Source: M3007 sp038327555 (GTDB lineage: Bacteria; Bacteroidota; Bacteroidia; Chitinophagales; Saprospiraceae). Taken from it: DNA of 8,181 bases. The translations under genes and the position numbers were made by a program. Positions 1 through 6,810 of the stretch are shown here, piece by piece. Where the stretch lies: NCBI GenBank assembly GCA_038327555.1, contig JBBQLD010000207.1:1-8181 (forward strand), read 5' to 3'. The stretch's first letter is position 1. Each line of letters begins with the position of its first letter. Under the pieces are notes generated by a model that was given only the letters and a program-made list of their open reading frames with translations, searched no databases and was not told where the DNA came from.

Positions 1-21
1 AATAACCGCTCCAGTCACCTG

Positions 22-1191
22 CTATTTCCATTTTAGCCGGATAAAGCGCGGTCGATAAATATGCGCATCCAGCTGAATATCTTTCCAGAAATCGAGGGTG
101 ATCGTATTGTAACTGATCAGCAATTCTCCGGACTTCGATAAATTGGGATGCGCCTTGGCATTGTAACAAAACAAGCCTTCATCCCATTCCGGCGTGCGCC
201 AAATCTCCTGAATCTCGCCGAACGGTCCCACAGGACTGTCGCCAATGCGCATACCGACCTTATCTGACAATCCCATCACCTGAAAAATCAAGGCATATCT
301 TCCATCTGCCAGCGGCGTAACACTCAGTTCATTCGAAACCGAGTTGGTAATTCCTTTCAATTGCTGGATATCTGCCGTCCAATCCTTCCCGTTCCAATAG
401 GTCCATCGGCTGAAATCTTCAAAATATTTGGGTTTTACCCTGGCAGCTACCAAGTTTTTATCTTTTCCAATACAGGCATATACATACACATAGCCGTCGG
501 GGCGCAGGGCGCCGGCCCATTTTGTATTTGCCAAAATACCCGCACCGAAATTCCCTTCTCCGACACCGGGAATGTTGATGTGCAAGGGTGTTTCGATTTC
601 ACGCTGCTCCGTAAACGGCGGGCGACTACCGGCAGGAAGCGCCAGGATGGAAACATCCGGTTCGGTAAAATCGAACACGCCTGCTCCCGTTACCTGAATA
701 TGATAGGCAAAAAGATAGAGGGTGCTGTCGCGTTCCTGATTCACAAAGCCATCGCCCAGCCAGAAATGCTCCTTTTGCCCGGTCTTAGGTTTGGGTACGA
801 AGAAGGTTTGTGGTGTGCCCTGGCCGTCTTGTTTGTAAAAGAACCGGATACTGTCAGGATTTGCACTGTTGCCTTGCACGATCGCCACGGTATTGTTCAC
901 CATGTGGTTGCCAGGTTTAGGCGCCTTGCCTTCTACCTCGCCGATATAGGTATCGCTAAACAAGAGTAGCGTTTCCTGGTTTCCAATATTGCCCACCTTA
1001 TCCACACCGCTCAATGGAATAGAGAAAATGCCGTCCGACCCAAACCAACCAGAATTCCGGTTAAAAAGTTGAGTCCATTCGGGCGCCGCTTCGACGATAA
1101 ATTGGAGTGTTTTTGAGGAGATTTTAGGGGCCGTTTTGACACTGCAAGCAGATAGAAGGAGGCAAAAGGGAAGTATTAGGTTAAATCTCAT
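22..1191 (-). CDS. Lipoprotein of a DUF5005/DUF4185-like family (paralogue 1)
   Basis: The 389-residue product starts with a lipoprotein signal peptide: a hydrophobic stretch ending in LLSAC, with the lipid-accepting cysteine at residue 16. The body resembles Bacteroidota exported proteins of the DUF5005/DUF4185 type, which probably fold as beta-propellers. Visible landmarks are QLFNRNSGWFGSDGIFSIPL (about 41-60), LLLFSDTYIG (75-84), and near the C-terminus an FCYNAKAHP segment, a LLISYN strand and YRPRFIRLK. The same landmarks recur in order in the neighbour at 1458-2615, so the two are paralogues. I chose the ATG at 1191 because the signal peptide begins there. The same frame opens about 40 codons further upstream, but that part only translates a DNA repeat. 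Residues after the cysteine (SVKTAPK) are not acidic, so it may stay in the periplasm. No catalytic role can be assigned; carbohydrate binding or cleavage is a guess from the fold type and neighbours. Confidence 0.85.
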   Translation of the reverse strand: MRFNLILPFCLLLSACSVKTAPKISSKTLQFIVEAAPEWTQLFNRNSGWFGSDGIFSIPLSGVDKVGNIGNQETLLLFSDTYIGEVEGKAPKPGNHMVNNTVAIVQGNSANPDSIRFFYKQDGQGTPQTFFVPKPKTGQKEHFWLGDGFVNQERDSTLYLFAYHIQVTGAGVFDFTEPDVSILALPAGSRPPFTEQREIETPLHINIPGVGEGNFGAGILANTKWAGALRPDGYVYVYACIGKDKNLVAARVKPKYFEDFSRWTYWNGKDWTADIQQLKGITNSVSNELSVTPLADGRYALIFQVMGLSDKVGMRIGDSPVGPFGEIQEIWRTPEWDEGLFCYNAKAHPNLSKSGELLISYNTITLDFWKDIQLDAHIYRPRFIRLKWK

Positions 1192-1457
1192 GGAAGGAGG
1201 TTTTTTGACTATTCGATTTTTGATTTCCGATATCCGATTTTTGATATACGATATCCGAATAGGTATCTGGGGCATGAAAATATTGGCTAGAAGAAGACCT
1301 GCGGTTATCATACATATCGGCCATTGTACCGCTCAAACGCCATTGAGCTGCCTATTCAAAAATCAAAAATCTATTCGGATATCGGAAATCAAAAATCGGA
1401 TATCGGAAATTAAAAACCCCGCCCCAGTTTCCTAAAGGCAAATATTTTTATACAAAC
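1192..1457. repeat. Intergenic gap with two opposed 21-bp repeat arrays forming a 40-bp inverted repeat
   Basis: The arm at 1371-1410 is the reverse complement of 1223-1262 with only two mismatches over 40 bases; 108 bp separate the arms. Each arm is a short tandem array. On the right, 1375-1395 and 1396-1416 are two 21-base units differing at one position, both built from TCGGATATCGG followed by an A-rich tail. The left arm has the same units in the opposite orientation plus a degenerate partial unit towards 1201. Inside the spacer is a small hairpin, GCTCAA-acgcca-TTGAGC, at 1331-1348. The arms could form a cruciform or a long RNA stem, or mark a duplicated intergenic repeat family. No gene is supported in this gap. 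Reading the repeat in frame gives IKNRISEIKNRI-type peptides that falsely extend nearby frames on both strands. Confidence 0.85.
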
Positions 1458-2615
1458 TCATTCCCATCCCTTAATCCGCACGAAATAAGGGCGATAGTTG
1501 TCTGCATTTTGAAATAAATCCCCAAAAACGAAACTGTTCACGTTGTAGGAGACCAATAAGCCATCACTGCCCGAAAACTCGGTATGCGCAAAAGCATTGT
1601 AGGTAAAAAGATTGCCTGCGTTTGATTGCGGGGTACAATAAACCAATTTTTTATCGTCAAAACCAATTGCCGGGTTATCGGAATCATAAATGTTGATTTC
1701 GCCGCCCAGGATATGATGTTGTGTGAGCAGGTAATAGCGACTGTCTTTTTTAAACACCGAGAATTGGTCGGAGACATGGGCAAAAACCCGGGCACTTGCA
1801 GCAGGATCCGTAGTCCAGTCCGTTCCAGTGAAATACTCCCAAGTGCCGTTCAGATCCCTGCCTTGCACCCGGGCCACGTGCATAAATTTGGAGAGTCCCA
1901 CTTTTTCGGAGCCGTACAAATACGTGTAACCGCCGTCTTCGAGTACACAAGCGCCATAGTTCGTGGGTGGATCGGTCACTTTTCGTTCAATGGATATCAA
2001 GGTGAGATCGGGCAAATGAAAAGTGGCCACATCCACACTGGCATAGGCAAAATCCCAGGCGCCGCCGCCGGTGGATTTAAACCCGAAAAAGATCACTTGC
2101 AAGGTGTCACCATGTGCCAAGCCGTGGCCCGGCCAATACCACCAACCCGGATTGGAAGGCTCCAAAAAAGCGCTGACGCCTCCGCTCAAGGTGGTCATTT
2201 GATTTCCATCCTGAATCATAACGGCATTCCGCAAAAAGAGGCCACCCGTCCGGCTCCGATCCGGCTTCACCGTCCCGATAAAGCTGTCGCCGAATAGCCA
2301 CATGATTCGTCCATCCGGAAGTGGAATGGAATAAGTCGCATCGCCGCCTGTCCAGCCACTATACCGGGTAAAAAGCTGATTAAAATCCACCGCTTTTGTC
2401 ACAGAAATGGGTAGTTCCCAGCACATATCTACCGGGTGGATCATGGTATCCACCGGCGTAATGACCGTATCAATGGGCGTTGGGTCAATGGGATAAAAAT
2501 TGCCGGAAGTAAAGTCATCGCTTTCGTCTTTACAGGCGGAAAAATACCCCGTGAGTACCAAAAAAGTCAACAAAAAAGCCAGTCCATGGAAGGATTTAAA
2601 AAAGAAGACTTTCAT
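1458..2615 (-). CDS. Surface-type lipoprotein of a DUF5005/DUF4185-like family (paralogue 2)
   Basis: The product has 385 residues. The first 28 form a lipoprotein signal peptide ending in FSAC (cysteine 28). The following KDESDD is acidic and matches the lipoprotein export signal described in Bacteroidota, which sends lipoproteins to the outer face of the outer membrane. Residues 42-63 are a linker of degenerate repeats (PIDP, PIDT, PVDT, PVD). The globular part starts near residue 77 with FNQLFTRYSGWTGGDATYSI, then WLFGDSFIG (106-114), and ends with a FTYNAFAH segment, LLVSYN and NYRPYFVRIKGWE. These landmarks align in order with the gene at 22-1191. Function is unknown; an extracellular carbohydrate-related role is plausible. 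The ATG at 2615 gives the complete signal peptide. It is divergent from the dehydratase gene at 2716 and shares a 100-bp control region with it. Confidence 0.87.
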   Translation of the reverse strand: MKVFFFKSFHGLAFLLTFLVLTGYFSACKDESDDFTSGNFYPIDPTPIDTVITPVDTMIHPVDMCWELPISVTKAVDFNQLFTRYSGWTGGDATYSIPLPDGRIMWLFGDSFIGTVKPDRSRTGGLFLRNAVMIQDGNQMTTLSGGVSAFLEPSNPGWWYWPGHGLAHGDTLQVIFFGFKSTGGGAWDFAYASVDVATFHLPDLTLISIERKVTDPPTNYGACVLEDGGYTYLYGSEKVGLSKFMHVARVQGRDLNGTWEYFTGTDWTTDPAASARVFAHVSDQFSVFKKDSRYYLLTQHHILGGEINIYDSDNPAIGFDDKKLVYCTPQSNAGNLFTYNAFAHTEFSGSDGLLVSYNVNSFVFGDLFQNADNYRPYFVRIKGWE

Positions 2616-2641
2616 TTGCGGTGTATTGTTAAAAATATTGG

Positions 2642-2649
2642 GAAAGGTA
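2642..2649 (-). promoter_or_regulatory. Candidate -7 box for the lipoprotein gene at 1458-2615
   Basis: On the minus strand this reads TACCTTTC, one base off the Bacteroidota TAnnTTTG element. It lies 26 bases upstream of the start codon, which would leave a 5' leader of about 20 bases. No convincing -33 TTG element is visible. This is a pattern match only. Confidence 0.3.
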
Positions 2650-2703
2650 GCTTGTTTTCGGTCATTTATCCGCTTCAGAGAGGTATGAATTTTGGAAATA
2701 TCT

Positions 2704-2711
2704 TACCTTTG
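2704..2711 (+). promoter_or_regulatory. Candidate -7 box for the dehydratase gene, near-leaderless
   Basis: TACCTTTG matches the Bacteroidota TAnnTTTG element exactly. It ends four bases before the ATG at 2716, so a transcript from it would begin at or within a few bases of the start codon. A TTTG at 2691-2694 is too close (9 bases) to be a normal -33 partner. Homology places the protein's start at this ATG, so either the mRNA is essentially leaderless or another promoter upstream is used. Confidence 0.4.
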
Positions 2712-2715
2712 AAGC

Positions 2716-3789
2716 ATGACAAAACTTGGTTTAGGACTTTATAAAAGCTTGTTAAACGATCAAAATTTCCGCTTTGCCAAACAATGTGGCGCCACCCATT
2801 TGGTAGTGCAATTGGTAGATTATGTGAAAGGCGGCGATAGTCCTTCTTTGACCCAAAATTACCTCAACGGATGGGGGGCTACCCACATGCAGGGGAAACT
2901 CTGGGAACTGGACGAATTGCTCGCATTAAAAAAGCAAATTGAATCGCATGGCCTGACTTGGGCGGCCATTGAAAACTTCGACCCGGCGCATTGGTATGAT
3001 ATCTTGTTGGACGGCCCCCAAAAAAAGCAGCAACTGGAGGACCTAAAAAAAATGCTTCGGAACATCGGTAAAGCAGGCATCCCTATGATGGGTTACTACT
3101 TTAGTTTGGCAGGTGTATGGGGATGGGCGAGCGGTCCCGAAGGACGCGGAGGAGCAATGTCGGTGGTGTTCGACGAGCAAAAAGTGGATATCCATACACC
3201 CATTCCAAACGGTATGGTCTGGAATATGACTTACGATACAGTCGCCCCCACGGGTACGATGGCGGCCGTGTCCCGGGCTGAAATGTGGGAGCGGCTGCTG
3301 GCGTTTCTTCAAGAGATGCTGCCTGTTGCAGAAGAATGCGGCGTGCGCCTGGTCGCGCATCCGGATGATCCGCCGCTGCCGGAAATGCGGGGAACCGCAC
3401 GATTGTTTCACAATTTCAGTGAATATGAACGACTGTTGACGGTGTCGAACAGTCCCGCCAACGGCTTTGAATTCTGCTTGGGTACCTTGCAGGAAATGGC
3501 CGACGGGGATCTGTATGAGTTGTTGGACAAACATTCTGCTGCTGGCAATATCGGCTATATCCATTTCCGGAATGTATTGGGCAAAGTGCCGCGTTACCGG
3601 GAAGCTTTTGTGGATGAAGGCGATATTGATATGGTACGGGCATTGCGTATTTTAAAGAAAAACAACTACGACGGGGTAATTATTCCCGATCATACCCCTG
3701 AAATGAGCTGCAACGCACCCTGGCATGCCGGAAAAGCTTATGCGCTCGGGTACATGCGGGGAGTTTTGCAGGCGCTTGAACGGGAATAG
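2716..3789 (+). CDS. uxuA: Mannonate dehydratase (UxuA family)
   Basis: This cytoplasmic TIM-barrel enzyme should remove water from D-mannonate to give 2-keto-3-deoxy-D-gluconate, the entry into KDG catabolism, using a divalent metal. Of 357 residues, the family landmarks are LGLYKSLLNDQNFRFAKQCG (about 4-25), HPDDPP (215-220), CLGT (254-257), HFRN (283-286), PDH (324-326) and an AYALGYMRG C-terminal helix (341-349). The conserved histidines, aspartates and cysteine expected to bind the metal are present. Length fits the shorter UxuA form (E. coli UxuA is somewhat longer). The ATG at 2716 fits the N-terminus of the family, and there is no Shine-Dalgarno sequence. It is the first of three collinear genes with a DUF4432-like protein and a lactonase; the usual partners UxuB and UxaC are not in the window. 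Activity on a related aldonate rather than mannonate cannot be excluded. Confidence 0.88.
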   Translation: MTKLGLGLYKSLLNDQNFRFAKQCGATHLVVQLVDYVKGGDSPSLTQNYLNGWGATHMQGKLWELDELLALKKQIESHGLTWAAIENFDPAHWYDILLDGPQKKQQLEDLKKMLRNIGKAGIPMMGYYFSLAGVWGWASGPEGRGGAMSVVFDEQKVDIHTPIPNGMVWNMTYDTVAPTGTMAAVSRAEMWERLLAFLQEMLPVAEECGVRLVAHPDDPPLPEMRGTARLFHNFSEYERLLTVSNSPANGFEFCLGTLQEMADGDLYELLDKHSAAGNIGYIHFRNVLGKVPRYREAFVDEGDIDMVRALRILKKNNYDGVIIPDHTPEMSCNAPWHAGKAYALGYMRGVLQALERE

Positions 3790-3790
3790 A

Positions 3791-3846
3791 TCAACCCCAT
3801 CACTTCATCACCCCATCACTTCATCACTTCATCACTTAATCACTCC
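3791..3846 (+). repeat. Tandem array, period 8 (ATCACTTC-type)
   Basis: Six consecutive 8-base units run from 3799 to 3846: ATCACTTC, ATCACCCC, ATCACTTC, ATCACTTC, ATCACTTA, ATCACTCC. A degenerate unit (TCAACCCC) at 3791-3798 precedes them. A higher-order 16-base block, CCCCATCACTTCATCA, occurs twice in a row (3795-3810 and 3811-3826). The array fills almost the whole gap between the dehydratase stop and the next start, ending six bases before the GTG at 3853. There are no unique spacers, so it is not a CRISPR array. Confidence 0.9.
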
Positions 3847-3852
3847 ATAAAA

Positions 3853-4899
3853 GTGCCTACACCCCCACCATTCCCAACCGGAAAATGCTCCATCTCAGAT
3901 GAGTGGACGTATAAAAACATGCCCGTCATCTGGATGGAAAACGACTTCCTGCGCATCGGTATTTTGGCCGGGCGCGGCAGCGATATTTTTGAATTTCGTT
4001 ACAAGCCCAAGGACGTAGATTTTATGTTGCGGCTGTCGAAAGGAATCCTCAATCCAAACCAGGATTTTTCACAACAACGCGGCACGGACAACCAGTTTGA
4101 GGATTACTATTATGGCGGGTGGCAGGAGATTTTGCCCAATAGTCCGGCCATGCATTATCGGGGAGCGGCTCTGGGGCAGCATGGCGAAGTTTCCCTCACC
4201 CCCTGGAAGTATGCCATTCTGGAGAATACGCCGGAAAGAGTCTCCGTAAAGTTGTGGACACGTCCACTTCGGGTGCCTATTCTGATCGAAAAAGTGCTGA
4301 CTTTGGATGCAGGTAAATCCACGCTTTTTATCGAGGAAAAACTGACCAACGAAGCCCGCACCCACCTTGATCTGGTCTGGGGACAACACATTGCTTTTGG
4401 GTTGCCGTTTGTAAAAGATGGGGCAAAAATCTATACGAATGCCCGGTCCTTTTTGGCCGAACCACTCATGCCGCCTAAGCGTCGTTTTCAGCCGGGTGTA
4501 AAAACAAATTTTCCTGCCGCATTGAATATCAACGGAAAAGAAGACGATGCCAGTATCGTAGATCCTGAATCCGCAGCACCTTACAGCGATATGGCTTATC
4601 TGTACGATTTTGACGATAGGGCTTATTACGCCTTGAAAAACGAGGCAAAAAACGTCGGGTTTGCGCTCCGCTGGGATGCCCGGATTTTCAAATGTTTATG
4701 GTATTGGTTAGAACGTTATGGTACCCAGGATGCCCCCTGGTGGGGAGACGCCTATGCCGTTGCCTTGGAGCCTTGGACCAATCGCTGGCGACCCAATCCA
4801 CAAGAGGGCATTGATGCCGGGGAATGGTTGCGCCTGGAGGCAGGCGAGGTCTTGACTACCCAATTGGAAGCCACTGGTTTTGAAGGAGATTTTTGCTAA
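3853..4899 (+). CDS. DUF4432-like / aldose 1-epimerase-like protein
   Basis: The 348-residue soluble protein has no signal peptide. It resembles the DUF4432 group of the galactose mutarotase-like (beta-sandwich) superfamily, whose members bind sugars and often sit beside sugar-acid enzymes. Visible landmarks are ENDFLRIGILAGRGSDIFEF (29-48), a GTDNQFEDYYYGGWQEILPN stretch (77-96), GQHGEV (108-113), WGQHIAFG (176-183) with a likely active-site or ligand histidine, and DAYAVALEPWTN (299-310) with a late glutamate typical of mutarotase folds. The start is GTG; the next in-frame ATG (residue 23) lies close to the conserved core, so a shorter form is possible. It is placed between the mannonate dehydratase and the lactonase, suggesting anomer or epimer conversion of the same substrate. 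The reaction itself is inferred, not shown. Confidence 0.75.
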   Translation: MPTPPPFPTGKCSISDEWTYKNMPVIWMENDFLRIGILAGRGSDIFEFRYKPKDVDFMLRLSKGILNPNQDFSQQRGTDNQFEDYYYGGWQEILPNSPAMHYRGAALGQHGEVSLTPWKYAILENTPERVSVKLWTRPLRVPILIEKVLTLDAGKSTLFIEEKLTNEARTHLDLVWGQHIAFGLPFVKDGAKIYTNARSFLAEPLMPPKRRFQPGVKTNFPAALNINGKEDDASIVDPESAAPYSDMAYLYDFDDRAYYALKNEAKNVGFALRWDARIFKCLWYWLERYGTQDAPWWGDAYAVALEPWTNRWRPNPQEGIDAGEWLRLEAGEVLTTQLEATGFEGDFC

Positions 4900-4901
4900 G
4901 C

Positions 4902-4954
4902 ATTGATCTAATTGACCACATTGACCACATTAAAAAATTGACCACATTAATCAC
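4902..4954 (+). repeat. Tandem array, period 9 (ATTGACCAC-type)
   Basis: Units are ATTGATCTA (4902), ATTGACCAC (4911), ATTGACCAC (4920), an 8-base ATTAAAAA (4929), ATTGACCAC (4937) and ATTAATCAC (4946-4954). The array begins two bases after the stop of the upstream gene and ends exactly at the ATG of the lactonase gene (4955). Its unit differs from the period-8 array in the previous gap, though both contain short CAC/ATCAC elements. Confidence 0.88.
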
Positions 4955-5803
4955 ATGCATCCACTTTTAGCAAAATCAACAATTTTCGCCGATGGGCTAG
5001 ACCATCCGGAATGTGTAGCAGTGCACCCGGACGGCAGTATTTGGGCCGGAGGAGAAGCCGGACAGATCTACCGTATTTCTGCGGATGGCCAGCAAATAGA
5101 AACAGTGGCCAACACCGGAGGATTTATTCTGGGAATCGCCTTTAGTCCGGGCGCTAAATGGCTGGCTATCTGCGATTTGGGCAAAAAATGTGTCTGGCGG
5201 CTTGATCTTAAAACGTTTCAATTGGAACGCTTTGCAGAGGGCGCTGCCGGCCACGCATTCAACATTCCCAATTATGCCGTTTTTGATCAGTTCGGCAACT
5301 TATATGTGAGTGAAAGCGGCGCATTCCGGCAAGTGAATGGCAAAATCTTAAAGTTTAGCCCGGAAGGCAAGGGAGAGATCTGGCAGGAAGGCTCCTTTAA
5401 TTTTGCCAATGGATTAGCGATGGCCCCCGGAGAAAAATACTTGTATGTGGCGGTGTCTTTTCTGCCAGGTGTAGAGCGAATCACGATTAACGCAGATGGG
5501 ACGGCTGGCGAACGGACGCTAGTTTGTACCCTGCCCGAAACGGTACCGGATGGACTGGCTTTCGATGCCGATGGAAACCTGTACGTTTCCTGCTACGCGC
5601 CGAACAGGATTTACAAAGTTGCTCCTGATCAGTCGGTCACTGTATGGATAGATGATTGGGAAGCCCATACCTTGTCAAATCCGACCAATATTGCCTTTGG
5701 CGGCGAGCAGCTCGACCAGATTTTTGTGGCTAATATTGGGCGCTGGCATATTACTAAAATTGCGGGCGGGGTACGTGGGTTGGCATTGGTGTCGCATGTA
5801 TGA
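4955..5803 (+). CDS. SMP-30/gluconolactonase-family lactonase
   Basis: The product is a 282-residue six-bladed beta-propeller of the SMP-30/gluconolactonase/LRE family, which hydrolyses sugar lactones to aldonates with a bound divalent metal. The three metal ligands of the family can be placed: Glu19 in DHPECVAVHPDG, Asn152 in FANGLAMAPGEKYLYVA, and Asp199 in VPDGLAFDADGNLYVS. Asn106 in NIPNYAVFDQFGNLYVSESG is likely the additional substrate or metal-shell residue. Length is normal for the family and there is no signal peptide, so it should be cytoplasmic. It is the last gene of the three-gene set, 55 bp after the DUF4432-like gene. Together with the dehydratase it suggests lactone to aldonate to 2-keto-3-deoxy acid. 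The exact lactone cannot be read from the sequence. Confidence 0.88.
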   Translation: MHPLLAKSTIFADGLDHPECVAVHPDGSIWAGGEAGQIYRISADGQQIETVANTGGFILGIAFSPGAKWLAICDLGKKCVWRLDLKTFQLERFAEGAAGHAFNIPNYAVFDQFGNLYVSESGAFRQVNGKILKFSPEGKGEIWQEGSFNFANGLAMAPGEKYLYVAVSFLPGVERITINADGTAGERTLVCTLPETVPDGLAFDADGNLYVSCYAPNRIYKVAPDQSVTVWIDDWEAHTLSNPTNIAFGGEQLDQIFVANIGRWHITKIAGGVRGLALVSHV

Positions 5804-5806
5804 CAA

Positions 5807-5824
5807 AAGCCTCGGGAGGGGCTT
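5807..5824 (+). terminator. Small hairpin after the lactonase gene, possible terminator
   Basis: AAGCCTC-GGGA-GGGGCTT folds into a 7-bp stem (one T-G wobble) with a GNRA-type loop, four bases after the stop of the lactonase gene. There is no T-run after it on the plus strand; an A-run precedes it, so it would look more like a terminator on the minus strand. The position suits the end of the three-gene set. Confidence 0.4.
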
Positions 5825-5898
5825 CAGCATCAAAGCGGTAGGTGCATTCATAAGGAGATGAGTAATGTGCAAAATTATTTCATTTTAATACAAGAGTC

Positions 5899-6632
5899 AT
5901 GAGCGGTGAAATACTTATTTATCAAAATACTGAAGGCAGCATAAAAGTAGATGTTCGCTTAGAAGAAGAAACAGTTTGGCTTACGCAAGCGCAAATTGCA
6001 TTGCTGTTTGGCAAAGGCAGAACCACCATAACGGAGCATATTCAAAATGTTTTTAAAGAAGGTGAATTGGATGAAAATTCAGTGTGTCGGAATTTCCGAC
6101 TAACTGCCGATGATGGTAAAAACTATGAAACAAGCCATTACAACCTCGATGTTATCATTTCGGTGGGCTACCGAGTAAAATCGGCACAAGGCACACAGTT
6201 TCGTATTTGGGCAACACAGCGGTTAAAGGAATACATTATTAAAGGATTTGTCTTAAACGATGACCGTTTTAAGTCGGGTAATTCTATGAATTATTTTGAT
6301 GAGTTGCAAGATCGTATTAGAGAAATACGTCTGTCGGAACGGTTCTTTTACCAAAAAAATAAAAGACATCTACACCACAAGTATTGACTATGATGCAAAA
6401 GATGAAAACCCCTATGTATATGAAAGATTGGATAAACAGGTTAGACAGTATTTTGCAATTGAACGGACGGGAATTACTTACCCATGCCGGAAAAATAAGT
6501 CACGAAATGGCTTTGCAGAAATCTTTGGATGAGTTTGAAAAATATAAATTAGTTCAAACGGAATCAGAAAAGTTAATCAGTTTAAATGAACTGGAAAACG
6601 ATATTAAAAAAATAGGAAAGCCCAAGCAATAA
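5899..6632 (+). pseudogene. RhuM-family protein gene, frameshifted and internally deleted
   Basis: The first 153 residues are a good RhuM-family (COG3943-type) N-terminus: EETVWLTQAQIALLFGKGRT (23-42, a helix-turn-helix-like segment), then YNLDVIISVGYRVKSAQGTQ (81-100) and FRIWATQRLKEYIIKGFVLN (101-120). The frame then breaks at an A7 run (6353-6359); dropping one A restores YQK-IKDIYTTSIDYDAKDE in the second frame. At about 6401-6406 the homology jumps to a third frame, KTPMYMKDWINRL and LLTHAGKISHEMAL, which is the normal family C-terminus, ending at the stop at 6630-6632. About 80 residues expected between these parts are missing. RhuM proteins have no settled function; they were named from a Salmonella pathogenicity island and occur in mobile or defence-type neighbourhoods. 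The gene is therefore probably dead. The A7 error alone could be a sequencing fault or be rescued by slippage, but the deletion could not. Confidence 0.85.
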
Positions 6633-6634
6633 CC

Positions 6635-6810
6635 TTGGCTAAAAAACTAAACCCATCCGCAGACGGCTTTAACGAAATGTTGCTTTACACCACACCCAAC
6701 GGAAAGGTGAAGGTTGAAATTTATTTGCAAAACGAAACCATTTGGCTTACGCAACAAAAAATTGCGGATTTGTTTGGCGTGGATAGAACAGTATCTACAA
6801 AGCATTTTCC
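6635..6810 (+). pseudogene. N-terminal stub of a second RhuM-like gene
   Basis: Two bases after the first RhuM relic, a frame starting at TTG 6635 (alternative ATG at 6677) encodes MLLYTTPNGKVKVEIYLQNE and then TIWLTQQKIADLFGVDRTVS, the N-terminal helix-turn-helix-like part of a RhuM-family protein. It is not a copy of the upstream gene: the same positions there read IKVDVRLEEETVWLTQAQIA. Homology stops at STKHF near 6808, where a palindromic element begins at 6811; the open frame continues to 6985 only through that element. No RhuM sequence is recognisable after it, so the remaining roughly 280 residues are lost. Confidence 0.75.

Noticed and set aside
361..969. A 202-codon open frame antisense to the first lipoprotein gene
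   Set aside because: It is a mirror of a gene with clear signal peptide and family landmarks; its own translation shows no recognisable domain.
1411..1457. Terminator for the second lipoprotein gene (G-rich run followed by T5 on the minus strand)
   Set aside because: The only pairing is a four-base AAAC/GTTT stem, too weak to call.
1626..2297. A 223-codon open frame antisense to the second lipoprotein gene
   Set aside because: Lies wholly inside a well-supported gene and has no protein-like features beyond being open.
3043..3564. A 173-codon antisense frame within the mannonate dehydratase gene
   Set aside because: Rich in His, Arg and Cys with no domain; a by-product of the codon pattern of the real gene.
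3791..3846. CRISPR-like array
   Set aside because: Units are only 8 bases and directly adjacent, with no unique spacers; it is a simple tandem repeat.
5858..5902. Fourteen-codon leader peptide with AAGGAG just before it, overlapping the RhuM start by ATGA
   Set aside because: Too short and unremarkable in sequence, and the AAGGAG directly abuts its ATG; overlap with a broken gene gives no functional support.
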